Assembly (NCBI GenBank): GCA_021820465.1
Contig: JAKADP010000008.1
Coordinates: 1-52,368 of the forward strand
Length of the DNA: 52,368 bases
Origin: Bacillota bacterium
GTDB lineage: Bacteria > Bacillota > Sulfobacillia > Sulfobacillales > JAIMBI01
Reading direction: 5' to 3'
A program made the translations under genes and the position numbers. Of this stretch, positions 36,108 to 44,346 are shown in pieces; within the stretch, counting starts at the first letter, position 1, and every line of letters starts with the position of its first letter. The notes below the pieces were generated by a model that was given only the letters and a program-made list of their open reading frames with translations, did not search any database and had not been told where the DNA came from.

Positions 36108-36577
36108 GCGATGGCTCACCTTTGGGCCTCTGGCGACCCGAGGCGGCGCTTCATGTCATAGCCTGTGGGATGGGGCGCAGCACAGCCGCGCGTATGCCGC
36201 CGCGCCATCGCCGAAGCGCGACCGCGGGGCGATGCTGCGGCGCCACACGCGCCGGCTCGAGGCGTTGGGCTACCGGGTGACCGTGGAGCCGCGGGCGACG
36301 ACGGCGAGCTGACGCCCCCCGTCAGTGGGAGCGAGGAGAAGCGGATACCACAACCGGTAGTGCATCCAATCTATTTTTCAGACGAGACCCCCATGGCCGT
36401 GCCGGCCCGTGGCAGGAATGAAAAATGCGCCTGGCGAAGGGAGGGGGACCTTCGGCTGAGATCGGTTTGCCTCTGGTGCTGCGAGCCCGTAGTAAAGGAG
36501 GCGAGTCTGACCCCGTCGAGCCGTGACGATTGGTGCCGGCGCCTTCGGGCGCTGAGCCCGCAGAGGAGATGGGATGC
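36108..36577. other. Gap with a possible transposase-end remnant
   Basis: About 470 bases without an intact gene. One plus-strand frame ends at 36312 with LRRHTRRLEALGYRVTVEPR, which resembles the C-terminal end of some insertion-sequence transposases, but the match is short and the rest is absent. The second half (36340-36480) is lower in G+C than its surroundings and may carry the promoter of the hydrolase gene, though no clear -35/-10 pair is seen. Confidence 0.3.
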
Positions 36578-38356
36578 ATGGAGGCGGGAATCGAGACGAA
36601 CACCATGATGGATAACGGCGCCGAGGTTCTGTTCGATGTCCCGGTGCGGATGCGGGATGGAACCATTCTCCGCGCCAACGTGTTCAAGCCGACCAGGGAC
36701 GGCACCCATCCCGTGCTGGTGACGCGGCTGCCCTACGGAAAGGATCGCTTCCCGGCACTCGTGGATCCTCTTCGGGGCGTGCAGCGGGGCTACATCGTCG
36801 TGGTGCAGGACGTTCGGGGCCGCGGGAGGTCGGGGGGCACCTGGGAGCCGTTTGTGCACGAGGCCGACGACGGGGAAGACACGGTGCGCTGGGCCAAGGA
36901 ACTTCCGGGCAGCAACGGGCAGGTGGGCCTATTTGGCGCGTCCTACATGGGGTTCACCCAATGGGCGGCGGCAAGCCGATCGCCCGCCGGCCTATTTGCT
37001 CTCGCCCCGTTTGTCAGCGCGGGAAGCCTTCGAAGCTCGCTGCGGCGCGGCGGCGCCCGGGAGCTCGGCCTTGGCCTGTTTTGGAGCCTGCTCCTGGCGC
37101 CGGATACGATCCTCAGGCGCTATGCCGGCGATCCCTTGGCGCTGTTCCAAAAGCTGGTGCCGATCGTTGAGGACATCGACGGCATCGATGCACTGTACGC
37201 GAGCGCGTCGCTGCCCGAACGAGCGGATCCCGAGGGACTGCTGGACTCCTTCCGCCGGGGGCTGACCGCCGGCCCCACGGACCCGGAGGTGGCTGAGCTG
37301 GACATCGATCCGTGGGTTGGTGCCGTCACCGTGCCCACGCTCCACGGGACGGGATGGTGGGACCTTTTTCTCGGCGAGGTGCTTCGCCAATACGAACTGG
37401 TGGATCAGCGCGCCCGACAGGAGGGGCGCACGCCGCCACACCTGGTGATTGGCCCCTGGACCCACACCGGCTACGGATCCGCTGCCGGTGACCTCGCGTT
37501 CGGCCTCACCGCGTCGTCGATGCTCGTCAACTACCACGGCGACCTGGCAGACGTTCACCTGGACTTTTTTGACCGCGCACGGGGTCGGCGGGTCATCGGA
37601 CTGGAGCCGTCACCGGTGGAACTGTTCATCGTGGGCGAAAATCGCTGGCGGTCGTACAGCCGGTGGCCGGTCCCCAACAGCACGCCCGAGGCGTGGTACC
37701 TGCACAGCGATGGCACCGCCCAAAGCCGACACGGATCCGGCACGCTGTCGCGGCAGCCGCCGGGAGCGGAGCGCCACGACACCTACCGCTACGATCCCGA
37801 TCATCCCGTGCCGACGCGCGGCGGCAACATTCTTATGCCCGAGCACCACCGTGCGGGCCCGCTGGATCAGCGGGAGAACGAAGGCCGTCCGGACGTGCTC
37901 TGCTTCACCAGCGACGTAGTTACCGAGCCCTACACGGCCATTGGACGGGCCCACGTGACGCTGTACGCCGCCTCGTCGGCCCGCGACACGGATTTTGTGG
38001 CGCGGCTGGTGGACGTTCATCCCGACGGCCGCGCCATCGGCATCGCGGATGGAGTGGTGCGCGCCAGTTGGCGGGAGATTTACGCCGTGCCCGGCGAGGT
38101 GCGGCCCGGGCCGACGTCGGCCATCGAGCCGGACCGCGTGTATCGATACACCATCGATCTATGGGCCACTGGGATCACCTTCCTGCCGGGCCACCGGATC
38201 CGGCTTGAAGTGACGTCCAGCAACTTTCCCCGCTGGGACAAAAACCCGAACGACGGCAGCGATGGCCTTGGGGCAGCGGCCGCACCCGTGGTGGCGGTGC
38301 AGCGCATCTTCCACGACGCCGAGCACCCGAGCGCGCTGGTCCTGGCACATGTGTAG
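36578..38356 (+). CDS. CocE/NonD-family hydrolase (peptidase S15-like)
   Basis: 592 residues. An alpha/beta hydrolase with the nucleophile serine in QVGLFGASYMGFTQWAA (GxSYxG), a likely catalytic histidine in HLVIGPWTHTGYG, and the C-terminal jelly-roll domain starting near PDVLCFTSDVVTEPY with GHRIRLEVTSSNFPRWDKNP. The first part (VRMRDGTILRANVFKP, VQDVRGRGRSGGTWEPF) is typical of the family, which includes cocaine esterase, glutaryl-7-ACA acylase and X-Pro dipeptidyl peptidase. No signal peptide is visible, so it is probably cytoplasmic. The ATG at 36578 is placed 8 bases after GAGGAGA. Substrate unknown; an amide or ester with a small acyl group is likely. Confidence 0.9.
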   Translation: MEAGIETNTMMDNGAEVLFDVPVRMRDGTILRANVFKPTRDGTHPVLVTRLPYGKDRFPALVDPLRGVQRGYIVVVQDVRGRGRSGGTWEPFVHEADDGEDTVRWAKELPGSNGQVGLFGASYMGFTQWAAASRSPAGLFALAPFVSAGSLRSSLRRGGARELGLGLFWSLLLAPDTILRRYAGDPLALFQKLVPIVEDIDGIDALYASASLPERADPEGLLDSFRRGLTAGPTDPEVAELDIDPWVGAVTVPTLHGTGWWDLFLGEVLRQYELVDQRARQEGRTPPHLVIGPWTHTGYGSAAGDLAFGLTASSMLVNYHGDLADVHLDFFDRARGRRVIGLEPSPVELFIVGENRWRSYSRWPVPNSTPEAWYLHSDGTAQSRHGSGTLSRQPPGAERHDTYRYDPDHPVPTRGGNILMPEHHRAGPLDQRENEGRPDVLCFTSDVVTEPYTAIGRAHVTLYAASSARDTDFVARLVDVHPDGRAIGIADGVVRASWREIYAVPGEVRPGPTSAIEPDRVYRYTIDLWATGITFLPGHRIRLEVTSSNFPRWDKNPNDGSDGLGAAAAPVVAVQRIFHDAEHPSALVLAHV

Positions 38357-38555
38357 CGCGTGCCACCAGGATTGCAGTCGATTGCTATGGCAATAGGAGC
38401 GGGACAACCTGCCTACTGCCAGCGTGACACGAAGGACGTTAGGGGTCACGCTCGTTTAGTCTCTAGGAAAAACCTCTAAGACCGAGGGGTAGGAAGAGGC
38501 GGCAGCACGCCTAATTCGTTGATAGCTCACATCGACGAAGGAGGGTGCCACCGCT

Positions 38556-39172
38556 GTGACTGAGTATAAGGCATCGCCGGCCGCCGAGTGGGGGCGGGCC
38601 GGCGACGGGGTGGAGACCGTGGAAAAAATGGCGAGGGGCGGGCGCTGGGCCGTGCGCGGTCCACGCCCGACGCCGTGTCCCGCCTGCGGCGGCAGCGCCA
38701 TGGGCACTTGCCGGCCCGCGCCGTGGCCCATACCTGGGTGGGCGAGACGCCGGTCCAGGTCGCGTGGATGCCCGAGCGCTATCGATGCGTGGCGTGCCAT
38801 CACGTGACCCAGGCCCGGCCGCTCCAGCTCGCGGCGTGGGCGCGCGGGTCTGCGGCCGCGCAGACGGCCGGGTTGAGCCGGCTGCGCCGGGACCGCCACC
38901 GTGCTGGGTGTGGGCGTCGGGCGCTGGCGTCGCCTGGTGGACGGCGTGGGGGCGCTCGAGGGCCACAGGTGGTGGGATCTCCCCGGAGACGTGGTGCTGT
39001 CCATTGACGAAGCCGCGTTTCGGGGCACGGACCTGTGCATGGCCATGGCGTGGCTGGCCGGACCCAGATTGAGAGCCAGAAGCGCCAGAGCTACGGGTTT
39101 CGCCGCCGGGACCGCTCTCGCCGGAAGATGTTGCTAGCTTCCGTCCACCGATCCAGATCCCACAGGGTGTGA
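38556..39172 (+). pseudogene. Decayed ISL3-like transposase
   Basis: Pieces in successive frames spell an ISL3-type transposase: a zinc-finger-like PCPACGGSAMG, then VGETPVQVAWMPERYRCVAC in the next frame, then VGRWRRLVDGVGALEGHRWW and DVVLSIDEAAFRGTDLCMA with the first catalytic acidic residue, and finally IESQKRQSYGFRRRDRSRRK, the usual C-terminal block, ending at 39172. At least three frame changes and a large internal deletion (the other DDE residues are gone) make it inactive. Weak inverted ends may exist: TAGGGGTCACGCTC near 38440 and, on the other strand, TAGGTCACACCC near 39176. It sits directly before the rpmH promoter, at the edge of the accessory region. Confidence 0.75.
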
Positions 39173-39190
39173 CCTAGAGCCCCCCGCAGC

Positions 39191-39219
39191 TTGACCAAGG
39201 AGGCGTCCGCGTCTATACT
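39191..39219 (+). promoter_or_regulatory. Promoter of the rpmH operon
   Basis: TTGACC (39191-39196) and TATACT (39214-39219) with a spacer of exactly 17 bases, 32 bases before the rpmH ATG. This is the best sigma-70-type promoter in the window, as expected for a ribosomal-protein operon. Confidence 0.8.
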
Positions 39220-39251
39220 TAGGCCGATTTGCGCGGCGGGGGGTGAGTGAC

Positions 39252-39386
39252 ATGAAGCGGACCTATCAACCGAATCGCCGGCGCCGCCACAAGGTGCACG
39301 GGTTCAGAAGGCGCATGTCCACCCGGGCCGGGCGAGCCGTGCTGAGCCGCCGCCGAGCCAAGGGCCGGAAGCGATTGGCCGTCTAG
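39252..39386 (+). CDS. rpmH: 50S ribosomal protein L34
   Basis: 44 residues: it begins [20 protein letters not shown] and ends KGRKRLAV, a complete and typical L34, very rich in Arg and Lys. It is a large-subunit protein of the ribosome. The start is the ATG after GGGGGGTGAGTGAC, the only one that gives the invariant MKRTYQPN. rnpA follows after two bases, the universal pairing. In most Firmicutes rpmH is divergent from and next to dnaA; here the two are about 23 kb apart. Confidence 0.98.
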   Translation: MKRTYQPNRRRRHKVHGFRRRMSTRAGRAVLSRRRAKGRKRLAV

Positions 39387-39388
39387 AA

Positions 39389-39727
39389 ATGGCGGTGCTG
39401 CGGCTTCGGGGCCGTCGAGATTTCAGCAGGACGTTCTCATCGGGCCGGTCCTACCGTAATCGTTTGGTAGTGGTGATCGTGATGGAGGCGCCGGGTGAAG
39501 CGACGCGGGTGGGCTATGCCAGCGCGCGGGCGGTCGGCACCGCCGTCAAACGGAATCGGATTCGCCGTCGGCTTCGGGCCGTGCTCGCGGAGGTTCAACA
39601 ACGCGTGCGGCCGGGCCGGCGGGTTGTTGTTTTAGGCAAGGTGGGCGTCTTGGAGGCGCCGTGGGACGACTTGCGGCGGGCGGTCGTCAGCTTGCTGGAC
39701 ATGGCGTCGTGCTTGGATGCGGGGTGA
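39389..39727 (+). CDS. rnpA: Ribonuclease P protein component
   Basis: 112 residues. The RNR motif that binds the RNA subunit is clear: RVGYASARAVGTAVKRNRIR followed by RRLRAVL. The N-terminal LRGRRDFSRTFSSGRSYRNR is typical. With the catalytic RNA it trims the 5' leader of tRNA precursors. The start ATG lies two bases after the rpmH stop; the ribosome site would lie inside rpmH. The following yidD starts after 6 bases. Confidence 0.96.
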   Translation: MAVLRLRGRRDFSRTFSSGRSYRNRLVVVIVMEAPGEATRVGYASARAVGTAVKRNRIRRRLRAVLAEVQQRVRPGRRVVVLGKVGVLEAPWDDLRRAVVSLLDMASCLDAG

Positions 39728-39733
39728 GCAATC

Positions 39734-39943
39734 ATGGCGAAGCTGCTGGTGGGGCTGATTACACTGTATCAGCGGGCGTTTTCCGCATTTCGCCCGCCCA
39801 GTTGCCGCTATGTGCCGTCGTGTTCCGAGTACGCGGTGGAGGCGCTGTCCCGGTACGGGGCCCTTCGAGGGACGTGGCTGGCGGCGGCCCGGGTGTTGCG
39901 TTGCCACCCGCTGCATGCCGGGGGCTACGATCCGGTTCCATGA
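39734..39943 (+). CDS. yidD: Membrane protein insertion efficiency factor YidD
   Basis: 69 residues, complete. The family signature with its cysteines is present: [38 protein letters not shown] and [17 protein letters not shown]. It is a small membrane-associated protein that aids YidC-dependent insertion. It stands between rnpA and yidC as in most bacteria. About 77 bases separate it from yidC. Confidence 0.96.
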   Translation: MAKLLVGLITLYQRAFSAFRPPSCRYVPSCSEYAVEALSRYGALRGTWLAAARVLRCHPLHAGGYDPVP

Positions 39944-40020
39944 GATCCGCGAGACCCATTAGACCGTTGTCCCGACGCCAGGCCAGGAAGCTCAATCGTT
40001 TGGAGGGGGCCGCTTAGGTT

Positions 40021-40737
40021 ATGCAAGCCATCTGGGGAGCGTTTCTGCATCTGCTGACGACCGCGTTTGTGTTTTTCACGGGGGTGGCTGGGCACAACTA
40101 CGTTTTGGGTGTGATCCTGTTTACCATCGTGGTGCGGCTGGTGCTGTTTCCGTTGGGCGTGACGCAGGTGCGGTCGATGCAGAAGATGGCGAAGCTGGGG
40201 CCGCGCCAGCGGGCCTTGCAGGCGCAGCACAAGGGAAATCCTCAGAAGTTGCAGCAGGAAATTGCCGCCATGTACAAAGAAGAGGGCGTCAATCCCGCGT
40301 CGGGCTGCCTCCCGCTGTTGCTCCAGCTGCCGATTATGTATGGCTTGTTTGAAGTGCTTCAGCAATTTAATTACGCAGCCGGTGGGGGTCACGGGCTGTG
40401 GATTTGGCAGAACTTGAAGCATCCCGATCCCACCTTTCTGCTGGCATTTCTGGTGGCTGCCTCCACATACTTCATGCAGAAGCAGACGATGCGCATGACG
40501 CCGCCCCAGCCGGGCATGGAGCAGAGCCAGAAGATGATGACGTGGATGATGCCCATTGTGTTTGGATACGTGGCGTGGCGGCTGGCGGCCGGCCTTTCGA
40601 TCTACTACGTGACGTCCAACCTATTCCAGGTGGCGCAGACGACCATCCTGCTGCGTCGGCCGGTTGTCAACAGTGCACCGAACCCCAATCCCGGGCCCAG
40701 TCCCAAGCCGAAGGCGAAGCCTAAAGAGACGTCGTAG
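40021..40737 (+). CDS. yidC: Membrane protein insertase YidC/OxaI/SpoIIIJ family
   Basis: 238 residues, the short Gram-positive form without the large periplasmic domain. The conserved arginine of the insertion groove is in TIVVRLVLFPLGVTQVRSMQ. Further blocks: EIAAMYKEEGVNPASGCLPL, LPIMYGLFEVL and MMTWMMPIVFGYVAWRLAAG. About five membrane segments are expected. No clear lipoprotein signal is seen, although many Firmicutes YidC proteins have one. The C-terminal tail is Pro/Lys-rich. The ATG lies 13 bases after GGAGGG. Unusually, rsmG follows directly; jag, mnmE and mnmG are absent here. Confidence 0.95.
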   Translation: MQAIWGAFLHLLTTAFVFFTGVAGHNYVLGVILFTIVVRLVLFPLGVTQVRSMQKMAKLGPRQRALQAQHKGNPQKLQQEIAAMYKEEGVNPASGCLPLLLQLPIMYGLFEVLQQFNYAAGGGHGLWIWQNLKHPDPTFLLAFLVAASTYFMQKQTMRMTPPQPGMEQSQKMMTWMMPIVFGYVAWRLAAGLSIYYVTSNLFQVAQTTILLRRPVVNSAPNPNPGPSPKPKAKPKETS

Positions 40738-40757
40738 GGCAGGCACGGACACGGCGC

Positions 40758-41516
40758 ATGGGAAGTGACATGCGGATGAGGGAATCGGTCACCGCGGCGG
40801 AGCTTGCCGCGTGGGCCAGGGCCGCCGGGGTGCCAGCCAGCCTGCTGGACCCGGCGGCCTTGGCGCGCATTTTGGCCCACTGGGCCCAGGTGGAGGATGT
40901 GGGGCGGCGCATGAACCTGACGGCGCTCAAGGGGCGCGCGGGCTTTGTGCGGCTGGTGGTGGACAGCGCCACGGCGGCCCGGGTGTACGACGGACAGGGC
41001 CCGGCCGTGGACATTGGGACTGGGGCCGGCTATCCCGGCTTGGTGTTGGCGGCCCTGTTTCCGTCCACGCCGTGGGTGCTCGTGGATTCGGTCGGCAAAA
41101 AGGCGCGCTTTGTGGCGGAGAGCGCGAGCGCGCTGGGACTGGCGCACGTGGACGTGCGTCCCGTGCGGGCGGAGGCGCTGGCGGTGCACGAGCGGGAGCG
41201 CTTTCAATTTGCCGTGGCGCGGGCCGCGGGTGCCTTGCCCGTGGTGGCGGAGCTGGCCCTGCCGCTGCTGGCCGTGGGCGGGACTGCGCTTTTCATGCGT
41301 GGCCCGGCCGCGGATGAGGAACTGCGGCCGGTCTCGGCGCTGCTGCACCGCCTCGGCGGCGTGGTGGACCGCGTTGAGACGCTGGAGCTCCCGGAGCAGC
41401 AGGGGCGGCGAGCCCTCGTGGTGATCAAGAAGACGGCGCCCAGCGGGCTCGAGTTTCCACGGTCCGGTGGCCGGCTGGGGGCGCCCCTCGCGGGGTCGGC
41501 GGCGCCGGGGCGTTAG
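40758..41516 (+). CDS. rsmG: 16S rRNA (guanine-N7) methyltransferase RsmG
   Basis: 252 residues. The S-adenosylmethionine motif reads AVDIGTGAGYPGLVLAALFP, preceded by the family block VGRRMNLTALK and followed by LVDSVGKKARFVAES and VARAAGALPVVAELALPLL. It methylates G527 (E. coli numbering) in 16S rRNA. Two further in-frame ATGs follow within 18 bases (40770, 40776), so the exact start is uncertain. The C-terminus is extended by about 20 Gly/Pro-rich residues. It precedes noc, the usual order. Confidence 0.95.
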   Translation: MGSDMRMRESVTAAELAAWARAAGVPASLLDPAALARILAHWAQVEDVGRRMNLTALKGRAGFVRLVVDSATAARVYDGQGPAVDIGTGAGYPGLVLAALFPSTPWVLVDSVGKKARFVAESASALGLAHVDVRPVRAEALAVHERERFQFAVARAAGALPVVAELALPLLAVGGTALFMRGPAADEELRPVSALLHRLGGVVDRVETLELPEQQGRRALVVIKKTAPSGLEFPRSGGRLGAPLAGSAAPGR

Positions 41517-41649
41517 AATAGAGCCAGAGGAGACCCAGCACAGCCCCGCACTCACAGGGAATGGCCGCCGATGCACGAAACAGGAGCTTGGACGCCTGTG
41601 GAATCAAGGGGGACGGCAAGCAGCTGAGTCAAGGGCAGGGGGGGCGCGC

Positions 41650-42420
41650 GTGAACACACCCAGTGAGTTTCGCCGTGTCCTGGTGGGCTCGATCGTGCCC
41701 AGCGCCTATCAGCCCCGCAGGGAGTTTGACGCCGCAGGGCTTGAGGATTTGGCGGCCTCGATCCGCGAGGTGGGGGTCTTGGAGCCTCTGGTGGTGCGCC
41801 GCCTGGGGGCGGGCTATGAACTAGTGGCCGGGGAGCGCCGGTGGCGGGCGGCGAAGCTGGCGGGCTTGGTCGAAGTGCCGGTAATGGTGGTGGAGGCGGA
41901 CGCCTCAGCGAGTGCGGTGCTGTCCCTCGTGGAAAACCTGCAGCGGGCCGACCTCTCGTTTTGGGAAGAGGCCGAGGGATACCGGAGGCTGGTGCGCGAC
42001 TTCAACTGGTCCCAGGACGACGTAGCGCGGCGGGTGGGCAAAAGCCAGTCCGCGGTGGCCAATAAACTGCGCCTGCTGCGCCTGGAGCCCCCAGTGCGGG
42101 CTCTGCTCGAGCGGGAGGGCTTGTCCGAGCGCCATGCGCGGGCGCTGCTCTCCCTGCCCGGGGGACAAGCCCGGATGGACGCGGCGCTCGAGATGGCGGG
42201 GCGGCGCCTCACGGTGAAGGAAACCGAGCGGCTTGTGGCCGACCGGTTGGAGGGGGCGCCCCGGCGGGGCATCCAGGGCCGCATTCGCGACATCCGAATT
42301 GTGGTGAACACCGTAAAGCAGGCCCTGGAGCCGCTGGCGCGCCACGGGATCGCATCGGAAGTGGAGCACAGCGAGGACGAGAGCCACTGGGAGATTCGCG
42401 TGCGGATACCGAAGGCGTAG
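41650..42420 (+). CDS. noc: Nucleoid occlusion protein Noc (ParB paralogue)
   Basis: 256 residues from the GTG at 41650; the longer upstream frame has no family similarity. The ParB/Noc CTPase motifs are present: QPRREFDAAGLEDLAASIRE, the GERRWRA box, and VLSLVENLQRADLSFWEEAE. The helix-turn-helix reads DDVARRVGKSQSAVANKLRL. The C-terminal part GIQGRIRDIRIVVNTVKQAL resembles Noc rather than ParB, and the place between rsmG and soj is where noc stands in Bacillus. Noc binds dispersed sites, spreads, attaches to the membrane and keeps the division ring off the nucleoid. An exact Noc-site consensus occurs at 49416-49429. Confidence 0.88.
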   Translation: MNTPSEFRRVLVGSIVPSAYQPRREFDAAGLEDLAASIREVGVLEPLVVRRLGAGYELVAGERRWRAAKLAGLVEVPVMVVEADASASAVLSLVENLQRADLSFWEEAEGYRRLVRDFNWSQDDVARRVGKSQSAVANKLRLLRLEPPVRALLEREGLSERHARALLSLPGGQARMDAALEMAGRRLTVKETERLVADRLEGAPRRGIQGRIRDIRIVVNTVKQALEPLARHGIASEVEHSEDESHWEIRVRIPKA

Positions 42421-42447
42421 CGGCAACACGTAAACGGGGGTTTGGGT

Positions 42448-43209
42448 GTGGGGCGTGTGCTGGCGGTGGCCAACCAGAAGGGCGGCGTGGGCAAAACCAC
42501 GACGGTGATCAACGTGGCGGCGTACCTGGCGGAGGCGGGCCACCGCGTGCTGGCGGTGGATATTGACCCCCAAGGCAACACCACCACCGGGTTAGGCGTG
42601 GGCAAGGAAGCCCAAGACACGTCGATTTATGACGTGCTGCTGGACAACGCCGCCGTGGCGGACGCGGTGGCGGCCAGCCCCGTCCCGAGCCTGCATGTGA
42701 TCCCGGCGACGCTGGACTTGGCCGGAGCCGAGGTGGAGCTTACGACGCGGGATAACCGGGAAACTCGGCTCAAAACCGCCCTCGGCCCCATCCGGGACCG
42801 ATACGACTACGTATTTGTGGACTGTCCGCCGTCACTGGGGCTGCTGACGGTGAACGCGCTGACCGCGGCGGACGCCGTGCTGATTCCGATTCAGTGCGAG
42901 TTTTTCGCCCTGGAGGGGCTGTCGCAGCTGCTGGCAACCATCGAGCGGGTGCGCCGCCATCTGAACCCGGCGCTGGAGGTCGAGGGAGTTGTCTTGACGA
43001 TGTACGATGCGCGCACCAATCTCTCGGGCCAGGTGGCGAAGGAGGTGCGCGACCACTTCGGTGCGAAGGTGTACCAAGCGGTGGTGCCGCGGGCCGTGCG
43101 CTTGTCCGAGGCGCCCAGCCACGGGCAGCCGATTTCTCAATATGACCCGCGCTCGAAGGCGGCCATGATTTATGCACAGCTGGCAAAGGAGGTGATCGCC
43201 CATGCCTAA
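42448..43209 (+). CDS. soj: Chromosome partitioning ATPase Soj (ParA)
   Basis: 253 residues. The deviant Walker A is KGGVGKTTTVINVAAYL, followed by AVDIDPQGNTTTGLG and the Walker B YVFVDCPPSLGLLTVNALTA. The end (AVVPRAVRLSEAPSHGQPIS, YDPRSKAAMIYAQLAKEVI) is typical. The GTG at 42448 is preferred: it lies 7 bases after CGGGGG, while the TTG at 42442 is too close. Soj controls DnaA and works with Spo0J in origin segregation. The stop overlaps the spo0J ATG by 8 bases. Confidence 0.96.
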   Translation: MGRVLAVANQKGGVGKTTTVINVAAYLAEAGHRVLAVDIDPQGNTTTGLGVGKEAQDTSIYDVLLDNAAVADAVAASPVPSLHVIPATLDLAGAEVELTTRDNRETRLKTALGPIRDRYDYVFVDCPPSLGLLTVNALTAADAVLIPIQCEFFALEGLSQLLATIERVRRHLNPALEVEGVVLTMYDARTNLSGQVAKEVRDHFGAKVYQAVVPRAVRLSEAPSHGQPISQYDPRSKAAMIYAQLAKEVIAHA

Positions 43210-44068
43210 GGCGAGAGGCCTGGGCCGGGGCCTGGCGGCCCTCATACCGGACACCGCCCCCGCCGAGCCGCCCAAGGCCCTGCCGGTGGCGGAGATTCGC
43301 CCCAGTCGGTTCCAGCCGCGACGGCGATTCGATGACGACGCGCTGGCGGAATTGGCGGAGTCCATTCGGCGGCACGGCGTGCTCCATCCGGTGCTGGTCC
43401 GACCCCAAGACGGCGGATATGAATTGATTGCGGGCGAGCGGCGGCTGTTGGCCGCGCGGCAGGCGGGCTTGGCCGAAATTCCCGTGCTGGTGCGGGATTG
43501 GGATGACCGAACCACGATGGAAGTGGCGCTGGTGGAAAATCTTCAGCGCAGCGACCTCAATCCCATGGAAGAGGCCGAGGCGTTTCAGCGCCTTATCGCC
43601 GAATTTGGCTGGACGCAGGATGAAGCCGCGGAGCGCGTGGGCAAATCGCGCTCGCACGTCGCCAACTACCTGCGGCTGCTGCAGCTAGAGCCCGCCATCC
43701 GCGCAATGGTGGAGCAGGAGCAACTAACGATGGCGCACGCGAAAGTGCTCCTGGCGGCAGACCCGACCCGCCGCTTGGCGCTGGCGGGGCGCGCCGTGGA
43801 TCAGGCGTGGACGGTGCGCCAGCTGACGGCGGCGGTCGAGGCGCCGGATTCGGGAGCGGCTTCCCGCAGCAAGCTTCCGGACGTGCACCTGGAGGCCGCG
43901 GAGAGGCGGCTGGCCCGGGCGTTGGGGGCACGCGTGTCCATTCGCGGCACCGCCGAGCGTGGCCGCATCGTGATTCGCTACGGCAGCTTGACGGAGCTGG
44001 AGGCACTGCTGATGGAGCTGCAGGGAGGCCGCGGGGATGAGGGGGCGCCGGGGCCATTCTCTGTGTGA
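43202..44068 (+). CDS. spo0J: Chromosome partitioning protein Spo0J (ParB)
   Basis: 288 residues. MPKARGLGRGLAALIP at the start carries the Arg motif that stimulates Soj ATPase. The CTP-binding boxes follow: FQPRRRFDDDALAELAESIR, LIAGERRLLAARQAG and ALVENLQRSDLNPMEEAEAF. The helix-turn-helix reads QDEAAERVGKSRSHVANYLR. The C-terminal dimerisation domain ends ELEALLMELQGG. It loads on parS and spreads as a sliding clamp. The four palindromes TGTTCCTC(G/A)AGGAACA that start directly at its stop codon are its probable targets; they differ from canonical parS in the core. Confidence 0.96.
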   Translation: MPKARGLGRGLAALIPDTAPAEPPKALPVAEIRPSRFQPRRRFDDDALAELAESIRRHGVLHPVLVRPQDGGYELIAGERRLLAARQAGLAEIPVLVRDWDDRTTMEVALVENLQRSDLNPMEEAEAFQRLIAEFGWTQDEAAERVGKSRSHVANYLRLLQLEPAIRAMVEQEQLTMAHAKVLLAADPTRRLALAGRAVDQAWTVRQLTAAVEAPDSGAASRSKLPDVHLEAAERRLARALGARVSIRGTAERGRIVIRYGSLTELEALLMELQGGRGDEGAPGPFSV

Positions 44069-44084
44069 TGTTCCTCGAGGAACA
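44069..44084. promoter_or_regulatory. parS-like palindrome 1 (perfect)
   Basis: TGTTCCTCGAGGAACA, a perfect 16-base palindrome beginning on the base after the spo0J stop codon. Canonical parS is TGTTTCACGTGAAACA; the ends and spacing agree, but the core is CTCGAG instead of CACGTG. Confidence 0.75.
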
Positions 44085-44130
44085 TTATAGGGGCACAGTG
44101 CGTACCGGGACGCCGCGAGCCGGCGGGGCG

Positions 44131-44169
44131 GCATGTTCCTCCGGCATGTTCCTCCGGCATGTTCCTCAA
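44131..44169. repeat. Three 13-base direct repeats of a parS half-site
   Basis: GCATGTTCCTCCG occurs twice in a row (44131-44143, 44144-44156) and a third copy (44157-44169) runs into the full palindrome at 44160-44175. Each copy holds the left half-site TGTTCCTC. Confidence 0.9.
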
Positions 44170-44175
44170 GGAACA
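44160..44175. promoter_or_regulatory. parS-like palindrome 2 (one change)
   Basis: TGTTCCTCAAGGAACA, identical to the other sites except A instead of G at the centre. It ends the 13-base half-site array. Confidence 0.65.
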
Positions 44176-44312
44176 CTCCGACGGAGCTAGGGACGGGCTG
44201 GCGTATGCACGGGGTCAGAGTTGGTTGGCGGAGTCGGTTTTCGGGGGAGTGGCTGATAGCGTGGCCGTTGGACGGACAGCATGGACTACGGGTGGGGTGC
44301 CCGGGGGCGGCG

Positions 44313-44328
44313 TGTTCCTCGAGGAACA
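44313..44328. promoter_or_regulatory. parS-like palindrome 3 (perfect)
   Basis: TGTTCCTCGAGGAACA, identical to site 1, between the spo0J end and the DUF554 gene. Confidence 0.75.
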
Positions 44329-44346
44329 CTTTCTGCGGGCCTCCCT

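Noticed and set aside
38485-39046. Minus-strand frames over the transposase relic
   Set aside because: The recognisable transposase blocks are all on the plus strand; the reverse frames are Pro/Arg/Ala-rich and match nothing.
44131-44175. The 13-base repeats as a CRISPR array
   Set aside because: The repeats are direct and contiguous with no spacers, and no cas gene is present.
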